NCBI GenBank assembly: GCA_016748015.1 | Contig: JAAOMT010000602.1 | Span: 809,922 to 873,921 of the forward strand | From: Geosiphon pyriformis | Lineage: Eukaryota > Glomeromycota > Glomeromycetes > Archaeosporales > Geosiphonaceae | Reading direction: 5' to 3' | Length of the DNA: 64,000 bases | Shown: in pieces, positions 1-11,880 of the stretch | How positions within the stretch are numbered: the stretch's first letter is position 1 | How the letters are laid out: every line of letters begins with the position of its first letter | The notes under the pieces: model-generated | What the model saw: the letters and a program-made list of their open reading frames with translations, nothing else | What the model was told of the DNA's origin: nothing | Databases searched by the model: none | Made by a program: the position numbers and the translations under genes

Positions 1-365
1 TATTATTATTTTTTATTATTATTTTTTATTTTGTTTCTTTGTTGTTTACTGATTAATTAAAAGATAAAATACTAAGATATTAATATCAAAGATAGATTGG
101 TAAAAAATTTGTAAATAAAAATAACAAATTTGGAAAAGAAGATAATTTATTAGAAAAACATAAGTGCCAAATTAAACCAGTTATCATGCTAAAAAAAAAA
201 TTTACAGAAGAAACTATCATTTAAATTTTTGTTTATTATATAAAAAACTCAACCAAAACCTTCAAATATTTAAAAATCTTCAGAAATTATCATTATCAAC
301 AGTTATTAAGCATCAAATTACAGATTTGTTATTTATTTTAATATTCCAAATAATTATTTGTAATA
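1..365 (+). repeat. 3' part of the 5' LTR of copy 1
   Basis: The sequence matches the reverse complement of the LTR at 36239-37016, including the T-rich tract, the following gtttactgattaatta segment, and the last bases ending in TTTGTAATA where the relative has a TGTAACA end. The LTR start lies outside the window. A primer-site-like stretch (tttgatg...) follows at 366. Confidence 0.75.
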
Positions 366-420
366 TTTGATGTTTTTTGTAAAGTATAATTTAGCAAAAA
401 ACAAGCATTATTAACAACTA

Positions 421-2110
421 TCTGAAAAAGTAACAGACCAAAAAATCATAGAAAAAAATCACTTAAAATTTGCGAAATTCTTATTTTAATATTACCAAAC
501 TTATTTTAAACTAACAAATAATTATTGGCCAGCAGAATCAATTTTTAACTTCTATGTTAATAAAAAAATTATACACTACTTGAAAGGCCAAAAAGATTCA
601 GAAGTCACCATTAGAAATTTTTACAGTAAGCTATTATAATACACTAGTTTCTTACAAAATTATAGTTTTACTCCAATAATTACAGAGATAAATCACAAGA
701 TTAAAAACTATACCAAACAGAAATTTTTTATTATCTTTGCCAACAAAGAAAAAGAAAAGTTACAAATTCTAGCAGAAACTTTAAAAAAAATACAACTGTC
801 TACTTAAAAAAAACCAAAAATTATTTTACTTATTAATCTATTATATTATTATATGCTTAAAAGCACTATTTAGATAATATTAACAGTCATGTTTATATTA
901 AAAACATTATTAACACAAGTACTATTCCAAAATAAACAAAAAAAACCAAATTATTAAGAACTTATAACAATTATTTCGAAAGATTTAAATTGTAACTAAT
1001 AATACTATTAAAACTTTAATTACTGTTACTTTAACCTAATTTCGAATCTATTAGTAATTGAATAGATACTAAATCAGAGAAAGAAGAAAATAATAATTGT
1101 AAAAACAGTAGACAAAATCCAATCTTAGATAAACCAAATATTTAAACTCTAATTGTTTAAATCTAGCAAAACCCAAACAATTTAAACACCAGCTTTATTG
1201 TTTAACAAAATCCACTTCTAGTTATATGAGTCAATCTACTACAAGTTACATAAATAGCCATTTTTTTATTATACTAATAACAATCACTATTAATACTAAT
1301 AGCTTATGTTTTAATTGCAAAACTTAAGAAATTTACTGGCAAAAAAAACAATGTCCAAGCCTAACTAAACAATATTATGAAAGCTATTACAGTTAATAAT
1401 TAGGATAACATTAGAGCTTTCCAAGCAATTTTATATTTTTTTTATAGAATATTACCAATTTGTATTAAAGTTTTGCAAACAAATTTAATAGTTTTAATAT
1501 ATTCAAAATCACATTTCTACAATATTTTAATAATTATAACAGCATTAACTGTCTTTTAACGAGATTTATTATCATTAAATAAGACAATACTAAAGCAGTT
1601 ACAATTTATTTAAAATATTTTTACAGAAATTTGTGCCAAATTCAAGCAATTAACACTAATTATTTTATAATGTCTGAGATCTTAAATTGGTTTATCCACA
1701 AATTATGTAGTAGCTTTTTGTATTAAGTATGCTTATTATATTCAAATACTTTCTAAGATGCAGTTATATATACTAGAGATTTTGAATTGACAAAACTCAA
1801 AGCCAATTATGCTTAAGCTGTTAATCTAATAATAAATAAATTATTTGAATTATATTCCAAATTAAAACAGTTTAACAAATTTATTAATTAGAAATTAGAG
1901 AGATATTTAGCTAACAATTCAGCAATATATCAATTTCTACAACATTATAACAATTAAAAAAACTTAAATTAAGTTTAAAATCAATTATGTTTATTATCAT
2001 TATCAACATTAGCAAATTTATTATAACAACATAAAACACATAATTGTTATCATTGTAATAAACAAAACCATTTAAGAACAGATTATTACTCTAGGTTTAA
2101 TAACTCATAA
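421..2110 (+). pseudogene. gag remnant of Ty3/gypsy copy 1
   Basis: The N-terminal segment at 421-600 reads as a decayed version of the gag start of the minus-strand relatives (motifs like NHLKFAKFLF and FNFYVNKKI). Stops replace several glutamines. A zinc-knuckle remnant at about 2041-2090 keeps C-x2-C-x4-H, with the last cysteine changed to tyrosine. In an active element Gag would form the cytoplasmic virus-like particle and bind the RNA. Here it is non-functional. Confidence 0.7.
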
Positions 2111-2597
2111 TTGGAAAATCAATCTAGAAATCCTAATTGGAAAGTTTCAAATTATGAACTATGTTAATAACTCAGTGACAAGACAATATTAGTATCAATT
2201 CTATTATACACAGATAATACAACAGCCAATATGCTCATTTCTAATTTATCAAGTCTTAATACCAATAATTTATTAAGCATTACAACCACAAATAATCTAT
2301 TAATTTCAACAAATTCAAATATTATCTTAAAATCTAATTTAAATATCTACTAGAAACCAAAAACCAAGAATTATGCACATTCAACAGAATTGAAAATTAG
2401 CAATAATAATGCATTAACCAATTTCTAATTTATTAAATTATTTATCAAAATTATGTCAGTGGAATTTAAAAAGTAGATATGCCCAAAACCTAAATTTTCA
2501 AAGTTATTTAAGTCTTTTGACAATTCCAAAAAACATTTCATCCAGTATCTTTAAAGTCTAGAAACCACATATCAATAATATTTTATCTGTTATTATT

Positions 2598-2900
2598 ATG
2601 AAAAACAAGTTGCTTATTGCAATATTTTTTTTTAAACTTAAAAAACCACTAATAATGTCTCTTTTTAATAGAACTGTTTTTAATACCAAACCAATTATTA
2701 TTATATACACTAATACTAAAGCTAATAGTTACTTTATCAAATTAATTTTTAATAGTGAGTTAATAGATAATATTATTACATACTAACTTATGAACCAATT
2801 AAGTTACTAAGTTGATTAAACTGTTAATACCAGAATTATCACCATTAATAGAGCAATAAAAACTTTTATTGGTAAGTTAAGCAAAGTTTATTGTTTTACT
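2598..2900 (+). pseudogene. Aspartic protease remnant of copy 1
   Basis: The frame at 2598-2786 contains an IKLIFNSE segment followed by NIIT. It aligns with IKLIL-D/N-SG...SIIT of the retropepsin domain in elements D, E and F. The catalytic Asp is replaced by Asn and the Gly by Glu, so the active site is lost. The frame ends soon after. Confidence 0.6.
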
Positions 2901-3419
2901 TTTTCTGTTATTTTAAGCATTTAAAATGTTTTCAGTAACACATTTTACAATAGTAACAAGTACATGTTTCATATTTTTTTTCTGGTAAAATACAAGATTC
3001 TATAGATAAAAGCTTTTTGTTGCAATTAATGTACTTAAGTAAAATATAAAGTAAATGTTTTTTTAATACTAGTGCTGAATATAAAATAAGCCAACTATTT
3101 GTTAATTTTTTTGTAAGAATAATGGCTTAAAATTTATTTTTCTCTTTTTTTATTCTAAGTAAGTATTAATAATAACTTATTGTATTCTTTATTGGTTCAT
3201 GATACTTAATATGCTTTTTAGATAGGTTTTTTTTCCTCTAACTTAATTAATAATTGTTTTTTTGAATAGGTCTTAAATAATTACAAATAGCCAGTATTTG
3301 ATTTTTCTAATAATTATAGTTGAGCTAAAGTTCCTAAATGTTCTTGTTAAGTATAGCATTGGTTTTGAACAGCCAGTTGTTATTAACAAAAGCTTAATAC
3401 TATATAATTTTTATAACTA

Positions 3420-4140
3420 AAACTTTGATAAATGTAATAATGCCATTGATTTTAAATAAAAAGTTATCAATCTTAAAAATTTCAGCAATAATTATAATCT
3501 AATTAGTTTTTAGGTTTAGTTTAATAAAAAAAATTAATATTTGAGAAGAAATAATTGATACAGAATATATAGAAAATATTATTACAATACTATAAATAAA
3601 TCAAAAAAAACATATACTATTGAACCAAATAAAAAAATACCACAAACAATATTTTTGTCTTTAGTGAAAATAGCTTAATTAGTGTTAATAAAAACAAAAA
3701 AAAATTAAAGATAACAATAAAAGAGATAAATGGGTTTAGATTAACAAAAAAAATAGAAATACCAATTAATATAACAAAAAAAATAATAATTAACCAAAGA
3801 AAAATTATTTTTACTCATTAATTAATTTTTATTTTACTATATAACTAATATATATTAGTTATTAAGAAGAAAATAAAGAATTAACTTCAGATTTTTGAAG
3901 TAAAATTTACTATTTGTAAGTTAAGAGAGATTGCTATTACCAATTTATATATACTAACCAAAAACCATAAGCATATTAAAATTCTAATATACAACACAAC
4001 TAGAGACCCAATAAAAATACCAAGCAAAATTATTATTAAATACTTAAATACTGAAGTTAAAGATCAAGTACTAACTATTATTTCAGATTTTGCACAACTT
4101 TGTAGATATATAGATATTATATTGCAATCCAAAAAGCATA
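3420..4140 (+). pseudogene. dUTPase domain remnant of copy 1
   Basis: Around 3540-3660 the plus strand reads EEIIDTEYIENIITIL and then a TIEPN-like segment. This matches dUTPase motif III (G-x-I-D-x-x-Y-x-G-N) and the following segment seen intact in E at 48525-48845. Further downstream the conserved post-dUTPase linker (about 3960-4130) is still recognisable. The domain lies between protease and RT as in the other copies. Heavy A+T shift and many stops make it inactive. Confidence 0.55.
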
Positions 4141-4199
4141 TCAAATACTATTTGCCAGTCATAAAATCATTCAGCAAAAAATCAACTATATATTAGACA

Positions 4200-5350
4200 A
4201 TAAGTTAATTTAATTATTAATAAATCAATAATTATTATCAGTAGAACTTGTATGAAAAAAAATAAAAAGATTTGCTTTTGTGTAGATTACAGAAAACTCA
4301 ACAGTATAATTTATAAAGACAATTATTTGATGCTTTTAGAGAAAAAAATAGTTTTTTATATTAAACTTAGACAATAGTTACTAATAAGTAGTTATAAATT
4401 CTATTGACAAGAAAAAATAACATTTATTACAAGAAAAAAAAACTTTAAATTCGATATTATGTCTTTTAACTTAACTAATATTTCAGTCATTTTTTAATAA
4501 CTAATAAAAATTATCTATATTGGATTGCTATAAAAATCTATAATAGTCTACTTAAATAATATCAACATGTTTTCTAAAAGATTTAATAATTACTTTTATC
4601 ATTTCTAATAAATGTTTGAATAATTAAAAAGAACAAAATTAAAATTAAATACTACTAAATATTTCTTTAAAAAAACCGAGCTTAAGTTTTTGGAACATAT
4701 TGTAAGCAAAAACAGCATAAAAACAGATTTAGACAAGATTAAAATAGTTAAAAACTTTTCAGTACCAATAAACTTAATTAAACTAGGAGTATTCTTAAAA
4801 TTTACTAAATATTACTACTGCTTTATTCAAAATTTTTCTAAATTGGCTTAACTATTTTACCAGTTTTAAGTCAAAAACATTAAGTATAAATAGACTCAAA
4901 AAAAGCAAAAAGCTTTTAATACATTACAAAAAAAGCTTATTTAAGCTCTAGTATTAATTTATTCAGATTATAACAAACTATTTATTATTATTACAGATCT
5001 ATTAGACTAAACATTGAAAGCAATACTATTATAATAAGAATTGAATAAATAAGAACATTTAATAATATATGCCAGCTAAAGTTTGAGTCCAACTAAAAAG
5101 AACTATAAAATACCAGACTTAAAACATTTAGCTATTTATTGAACTATTATCAAATAAAAAAATACTTAAATCAAAAATTTGATGTGTATACTGATTATAA
5201 AAGATTGATATCAATTCAAAAGCAAAAATTTACAGACAATTATTATGCACAATAGAAAATAAAATTATCCCTATTTAATTATATAGTACATTATAAAAAA
5301 GAAAAAAAAATAAAAATATTGATAACTTGTTACAAATGAGACAAATTTAA
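4200..5350 (+). pseudogene. Reverse transcriptase / RNase H remnant of copy 1
   Basis: At about 4255-4310 the translation reads ICFCVDYRKLN, the conserved RT block 2 of Ty3/gypsy elements. Further segments match the FLGHVVSK and FLGFAGYYCHFIKDFSKL blocks (about 4680-4860). A QKQKFTDN segment near 5215 is the end of RNase H. Stops and frameshifts are dense. Confidence 0.75.
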
Positions 5351-5559
5351 AAACATTTTAAACCCAAAAATATCTTAAAAAAATAAATACATAAAAATAT
5401 TAACAACTTTAATATTATATTAATACTTATTAGTTTAAAGAGAAATTATCTCAAAAAGAACAAAACAACACAAAACAACAATCAAAATACTTTATTACTT
5501 ACCAAAATATACTATATTAAAAAAACAAAAAAAAATTAAATTAGTTACTTAAAGTAATT

Positions 5560-5801
5560 ACAAAATTAGAAAAAAAAATAATATTGTTCAACATATACTC
5601 AGATCTAATAACAGAACATTTTCATAAAGAAGCAATTATAAAAAAAATTAGAAAAAGATATTACTGGCCATTAATGTATTCAAATATTATTTAATATGTT
5701 TAAAATTATAATGTTTATTAAAAAAAAGAAGAAACCAAATCCAGTAAACTATTAAGACCAATTAAAATAAAACAACTATTTGATTAAATTAAAATTGATT
5801 T
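5560..5801 (+). pseudogene. Integrase N-terminal remnant of copy 1 (split by hAT)
   Basis: The sequence reads HSDL...EHFHKEAIIKK and YYWPLMYSNII, the HHCC zinc-binding N-terminus of the integrase, and then KIDLVGL, the first catalytic Asp block. The hAT transposon starts at 5810 inside this block. The remainder resumes at 9092. Confidence 0.65.
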
Positions 5802-5809
5802 AGTTGGAT

Positions 5810-8800
5810 TAGAGTTTTAATGTTTGGTCTGATTTGATTCAAGTTCAATTAAACCACCAAATTAAACTGAATTCAAACAGAAGATTTGGCAAAATTTTGA
5901 ATTCAAACTTGAATTAAACTTAAAATTACTGAACTTGAACTAAACCTGAATACATACAACAAGTCTGATTTAAGTTTAATTTAAAGTTTATAAATATGTT
6001 TAGATTTAACTATTAAAATATTATATTATACTATATTATTATTTAATTTTTTTTTAATAATCTCTACATTTATAATTAAAAACACTATATTGCTCTTATA
6101 ATTTTAGACACTAAGTAAGACTTCATATCTGTAATTATATTTTTACTTATAGAAAAAATATGTTTAGAAACAATAGATAATTTTTAAATTGCTAAATAAT
6201 TACAAACTATACATATAAGATAAAAAAATTGTGTTTAATATATCTAAATATAAAATTATGAATAAAATGTTAATTTAGATAAATATTTTTTGTAATATAT
6301 CTTTTATTATATTATTACATCTATTTTTTTATTGGCTATTTTTTCAGAAATATAATAATCAATTTTGTCAAGTTTTTTTTTATTATCATCAAAGTTTGCT
6401 TTTAATATAAATTATATAATTAATACTATAGTATTATTAAAATTATTATTTAACAAAAAACTGTTATTTAATATTGGTATAATATTTAGTGTATACTTTA
6501 TTTCAAAGAGAGTACACATTCTAAAAGTTTATTTATCATGTAAAAGTTGAAAAATAAAATTGTTTAAAAAAATTAATAACTTACAATTCTTTTGTTTTAT
6601 TAATATTGTCATCCAAAAATTTTCTCTTTGTAAAATAATAAAATTTTTTTCTTGGATTTAATACAGTGCAGAACATTATAGTTGTATTTGTTTTAAAGTA
6701 ATATTTAACCAATTTTCTTCTTGCTGTTCTAACTGCCATAACAAATAATAAATTTAATATTAAATGTGTTAAATAAATAACTAAATAAATACAATTAAGA
6801 TTATAATACTTTATCAAATTCATTACTATTAATCATGTTTTTGATGTGATTAAGAATAATATTAAAAAAAAAATAATTAAAGAAACAATATTATTTGAAC
6901 TGACTAATATTTTGACTGTAATATTTTTAAATAGTTCAAGAAATTTAGCAATTTTATTGAAAACAGTCCATTAATTATGTAAAATAGCATATTAATAAAG
7001 ATCAATATGAGTGTTAGTAAGAGTATTTAATGTTTATAAATTTACAATTAGAATTTTTGTATTCGAAATATACAAATTAAAAATAAACAACTTGTCAATT
7101 TAAGAGATAACTTATTGTTGACCATGTTATAAATAAAATTTTATCAAATGAAACAATCTAAAATAAGTTTATGGTATTTAATTTGACATGTATTACAGAT
7201 GTATTTAAGAAGCTCAAAATATTGAAGTAAGATATAAATTGCAGAGTTAAGTTTTCTAATCTTTAATTTATATAAAGTTTACATTAAAAAAATTTTAGGT
7301 AGATATATTTAATTTGGGTTTTTAATAAATATCTTAGAAATATTATCACTTATTTTATTTAAGGCTGTTTATACTGCCAAATTTAAAATATGATCAAAAC
7401 ATCAAAATCAAAGATTTTTTAAGTTTTATTGAATGTTTTTCTCTTTTAATTTTTTATTAACTCTTTTATAAAAGTTCTATTATTTATAGTATTATCAAGA
7501 ATAATAACAAGCTGTTAAAAAAAAATTAAGTTATAATTAATAAAATTAATAGTAAACTTATATAAAAAAAGGTGAGTACAATTCTTTTTTAAACTTCTTT
7601 CTTAACCTTTTTGGCTAAAAATTTGGCTCAAAGCAATAATAAAAACCATTTAAGCTAATATTAAGAAAACATGGTTTTTAATAATATAGGCACTATAGTA
7701 ACTCTAAGTTTTAGATAATGCTAATGCTAAAAATTCAGCTCTGGAGCAATAATAAAAACTAATTTAAGCCAACATTAAGAAAATATGAAATTTAATAATA
7801 TAAACATTATGATAACTCTGAATTTCAGATAATACTAATATGTTGTATAGTACATTAATCTCATTATTGACCATTAACTAACCCAAATTTATGCAAAAAT
7901 ATATGTATATATTTTTAATGTAATTCTATAATCTTTTAATACTTTAAAAAATCTGTTTACAATATTTATTCTATTATATTATCTATTTATTAATCCAAAA
8001 TTAATTATTGTTTGTTAAAAGTTCTAATTGTTATTAATATAATAAGCAATAACAAAGACAAAGACTTTATTATTGAAAATGTCTAAAGATTTAATATAAA
8101 AAAAATTTTGAACTTGATAATACCTAAATATATCTATTATATTATAAGTATGAATAAAAAAAACATTTTATAATAAAAATAGTGTTTATTCTTAATTTTT
8201 GTCTACTTAAGACATAAAATTCTATGACTCTATTCTTAATTATATCAGCATAACCAAATTGAGAAGTAATGTTCAATATTAAAATATTTTAATTAATTCA
8301 GAGTTTTTTATTATAAGAAATAATTGCTGGTAGTTGATAAGCCAAATAATAATCATGTTACAAAGTTTTTATTATTAATATCAATAGTAGTTATTACAAA
8401 AAATTAGAACAGTTTTCTAGTTAGATTGGCCAAAAATCATAAAAAAAAGTAGCAATCTCATTTATTAAAACATTTCTTTAATTAACTCATAATCTTTTTA
8501 AACATTGTCTTTTTTTATAATATTTTTTTATTGTAACATATACTGTTTAGTAGAAAGTTTCTAAATAGTGCCATAAAAATTTAGTAATATTCATAGTTTT
8601 ACAAAAAAATGCTTTATGTACATATTTTGAGACCATATATTTGGCTGTTTTTTTTTATTTACTCAAACTTATCAAAATAGTCTTATACTTTATTCTAAAA
8701 ACTATGTTTACCAAATATATTAATATTTGGACTATTTGGGTTATCAAATTCCGTTATTTTAGATTTTGAATCTTTAATAACATTGGATAATACTAACAAT

Positions 8801-9083
8801 AAATTTATTTTGGTAAGTTAAAAAGTAAAGTTGTTATACATACATAATTTTATATATCTCTTTAATTAATCATAGTAATTAAACAAAGTAATAATTAATG
8901 AACAAATAATATAAGTTATATTTTTTTTAATTTCATTGAATTTAAACAACTTTATAAACTTTAAACCAGACTTGAACCAAATTCAGACTTATTAAAAAAA
9001 TTCAATACTGAACTCAAATTGAACCTACTTTGAAAAATTGGTTCAATTCAAGTATGGTTCTGTTTGGTTTAATTAAGATCTTA
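5810..9083 (-). mobile_element. hAT DNA transposon inserted in copy 1
   Basis: The element splits the integrase of copy 1. Comparing with the uninterrupted integrase of F (28,540-28,590) places the junctions. The flanks agttggat (5802-5809) and agttagac (9084-9091) form an 8-bp target duplication with two transition differences; 8 bp is the hAT hallmark. The ends are imperfect inverted repeats of roughly 200 bp, beginning TAGAGTTTTAATG on the left and TAAGATCTTAAT on the right when read inward. The minus strand carries hAT transposase remnants. The whole element is strongly AT-shifted like its host copy. Confidence 0.7.
6240..8800 (-). pseudogene. hAT transposase remnant
   Basis: The minus-strand frame at 6581-6823 contains VLNPRKKFYYF, close to the conserved V-L-D-P-R-x-K-x-x-Y-F block of hAT transposases, preceded by KLVKYY. 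Just downstream (about 6320-6400, minus) a segment like IDYYISEKIANKKIDV matches the start of the C-terminal hAT dimerisation region. Near 8640-8750 a weak W-x-YFDKFE-like segment resembles the N-terminal BED zinc finger. Many stops are present and no complete reading frame survives. Confidence 0.6.
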
Positions 9084-9091
9084 AGTTAGAC

Positions 9092-9960
9092 TATTAACAA
9101 TTATCAACAAAGACAACTAATATATAGCAGTTGTCATGAACTATTTTACAAAATAACCAAAAGCTAAAGTCATTTAAAAAACAGATGCATAATCTATAAC
9201 CAAATTTATATACTAAAATTTAATTTATTAATATAAATTTTCAAAAAAATTGTTGTTAGACCAAAAAATTTACTTTGTTAACAAAATATTAACAAAATTA
9301 AGTCAAAGATTTAGAATTAAAAAACCATTATTATCTTTATATTATCTATAAACAAATAACTTAGTTAAAAGATTTAATAAAATATTGTGTGAAGCAATAG
9401 CCAAAATCAGTCAAAAAAACCAAAATAAATAGAATTTGTTTATACTATCAGTATTATTTGCTTATTGGACAATAAAGTAAGATACAATATAAACAACACT
9501 ATTTAAATTAGTATATAATAAAACAGCAATATTGCTAATAGAAATAGATATTTACATATATTCAACAAAATCAATAATAAAAGCTAATATTCAAAAAACA
9601 CTGTTGTAAAAAACCTATTATTTAATAAAAACACTAAAAAATAAAAAATAAAAGCAGTTAATAATATCCAAAGATTACAGAAAAAACAAAAAAAACAATA
9701 TAACAACTAATTATTAGACAAACCAGTTAAATTCAAGATTAAAAACAAAGTATTCTTATATTATATCAAAAAAAAAACAATAAAGTAAAAAATTTAATTC
9801 TAAATAAAACAATTCATTTTATATTGAAAAAATTCTAAAAAACAGAGCTTATAAATTAAAATAAGACAATAAAATCTTAGTCAAAACAGTATATAATAAT
9901 TGATTAAAACCATATTACAATATAGTATTATCTTTTATTAATAATATTTTACAACTGGGA
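9092..9960 (+). pseudogene. Integrase C-terminal remnant of copy 1
   Basis: This resumes the integrase after the hAT insertion. Recognisable pieces are SSCHELFYKITKS-like sequence near 9130, an LVKRFN block at about 9364 (the E of the DDE triad reads K), and TLFKLVYNKTAILLIEI near 9499. The D-K-V-F/L segment follows near 9740. All are broken by stops. Confidence 0.6.
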
Positions 9961-10707
9961 GTACAACAAATATTAATTAAACCAGATAAAATTTAGAACC
10001 AATTATAATGATTGAAGTAAACACATTAATTTAAGCTATTAAAATAATATAAAAAAACTTATATATACAATAAAAACAACAAAAAAATGAAAATTACTGA
10101 TAATATTCATTTGTTGATACAACAACTATTTTAAATTATCAAGTATTAAAAATTAAACATGAAAGTTACAATTAATCAATAAACAATTTAATATAAAGAC
10201 ACAAAAAAAAACAGCAATTTTAAAACAATTTACAATACTAAACATATTTAAGGCCTAAAAACATAATAAATAATATAATAACAAAAATAAAAATATTACT
10301 AGAACTACCAAAAACAACAATACTATACAGAAAATTAACTAAAAAAAATTAAAAATAGTAAACACAACAATTTTCTAAAAACTTTTGTTATTATCACTTA
10401 GAACAAAAGCTAAATATTTAGAATTTGTATATAGATAAAACAAAATAGATGTTTAATATCACAATATTATAACAAATAAAACAATTTATAAAGAAGAACA
10501 ATTTATTTATACAAATAAAAATAATATACTAATTACAAGCAGAATTTTAAGACTGTTCAGAAATACTGATATACTTAACAATGAGCACTATAATTATTAA
10601 CTAATTAAAAAAGATTACCAATGCCTAATTCGAAAAATTACAAACCAGAATTATTCAAATAATTCTGAAAAAAGAATTAATAAAATTAATTCAAAAAAGA
10701 AAAAAAA
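9961..10707 (+). pseudogene. Post-integrase segment of copy 1
   Basis: This is the position equivalent to the extra C-terminal region of element D (45146-45891). It is AT-rich and holds no open frame. It ends in an A/G-rich polypurine tract (10692-10707) directly before the 3' LTR. Identity rests mostly on position. Confidence 0.4.
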
Positions 10708-11220
10708 ATATTATTTATAGAAAATAAGAGTTATAATAATTAAAAAAAAACAGCTAATTAGAAATAAGTATAATAAAAAAAAGAATTCTAGAATTTTTTT
10801 CAAAAAATTAAAGGATTTCAAGAAATTTTATATAACAAAAAACATGTATATATAGCAAAAATATTAAAAGTAAAAAAATACCAAAACAAGTTAGAACAGA
10901 CAAGTAATTAAATATTTCTTTTTTTAAAAGTTGGTTTTTTATACTTTGAAATAAAATCATTCAAATATCAAATAAAATTATTATTTTATTATTCAATTCA
11001 TGTTTTTTATATTATTAAATTAATATTGCTATTCTTTAACTCAATCAACAATTTATGTTAATAATATCTACTATTTAATCATACTAAAACAATAGTTCTT
11101 GATTATGGCTATTAATAAAATATTAATTTTTTATTTTTTATTATTATTTTTTTTTATTTTTTTTATTTTATTTTTTTGTTGTTTACTAATTGATTAAAAA
11201 ATAAAGTACTAAGTTATTAA
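10708..11220 (+). repeat. Truncated 3' LTR of copy 1
   Basis: It starts TATTATTTATAG, matching the TGTTACTTATAG start of the LTR at 37016 (minus) with C-to-T type changes. A TATA-like element (catgtatatatagc) lies near 10842. The T-rich tract and gtttactaattgattaa repeat the start of the window. The match stops near 11220, so about 250 bases of LTR are missing. Confidence 0.75.
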
Positions 11221-11880
11221 GAAAATTTTTCTGATAATCTGAGTTTTAGTCATTATTAATTTGCTTTTTACTATTAATAGATTGATATTCAAAGCAAAAA
11301 AATTTTTAATGGTTATTTTAATTAGAGTTTTTATTATTTTAAAGTCAATTTATCTTTTGTTTAAAGAAATATTGAGAGAAAATAAGAAAAATTCAACTTT
11401 TTTTTCTGTATTAAAAATAAAAAAACCACAAATTATACTAAAAATTACTTTTTTGGTTTTAAACATAGTAATAACTAAATCCAAAAAAGATTTACTATTA
11501 ACATCTGTTATAATACTATTGCTTTTATTATTATTAAACATATTATTTATATCTGAATACATATTACCACCAAAATTAGATTTAACCAAGAAAATATCTT
11601 TTTTATTATCAAAATGTTTAATATTATTAAGCATAACTCTTTTTTTTGAAAATAAAAAGCTATTAGCAAAATCATAAAAAGCTTTTTTAAACATCTTTTT
11701 CTTAAATATATTACTATTTAAAACAGTTTTTAAGTCTATAATAAAAAAATTATTAGTTTGAAAAATATTGAAAAAAAAACAACAAAAAAAATAAAAAAAC
11801 TTTTTTTTCAAAATATGCTCTTTAAAAAATTTTGAATATAAAAAAAAAAGAAGTTTTTTAATTATATTTTTATTTATTTA
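11221..11880 (-). pseudogene. LINE ORF1 5' fragment
   Basis: The minus-strand frame at 11350-11811 reads FYDFANSFLFSKKRVMLNN and DIFLVKSNFGGNMYSD. In composition and wording this resembles the N-terminal part of ORF1 of Glomeromycotina LINEs as I know them. The A-rich leader near 11840 resembles the start of the LINE at about 62730. Only the 5' part of the element is present, joined directly to the broken LTR of copy 1, which suggests a deletion at about 11220. Assignment rests on recalled family resemblance. Confidence 0.5.

Larger units (their letters stand above)
1..11220 (+). mobile_element. Degraded Ty3/gypsy LTR retrotransposon, copy 1
   Basis: This stretch is extremely AT-rich and has no long open frame. 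Read on the plus strand with stops ignored, it gives the full order seen in the better copies further right: gag, zinc knuckle, protease, dUTPase, RT, RNase H and integrase. The gag start near 421 aligns with the gag of F on the minus strand at 36176. The element begins before the window, so only the last 365 bases of its 5' LTR are visible. Its 3' LTR breaks off near 11220. Much of the change is CAA to TAA, consistent with C-to-T decay. An hAT transposon interrupts the integrase. No product is expected. Confidence 0.85.

Noticed and set aside
1-11220. Mitochondrial origin of the very AT-rich left part
   Set aside because: Content is a Ty3/gypsy element plus an hAT element; no mitochondrial gene was seen.
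11261-11677. 138-codon plus-strand frame rich in Leu/Ile
   Set aside because: It overlaps the LINE ORF1 fragment on the other strand; its hydrophobicity comes from AT-rich codons.
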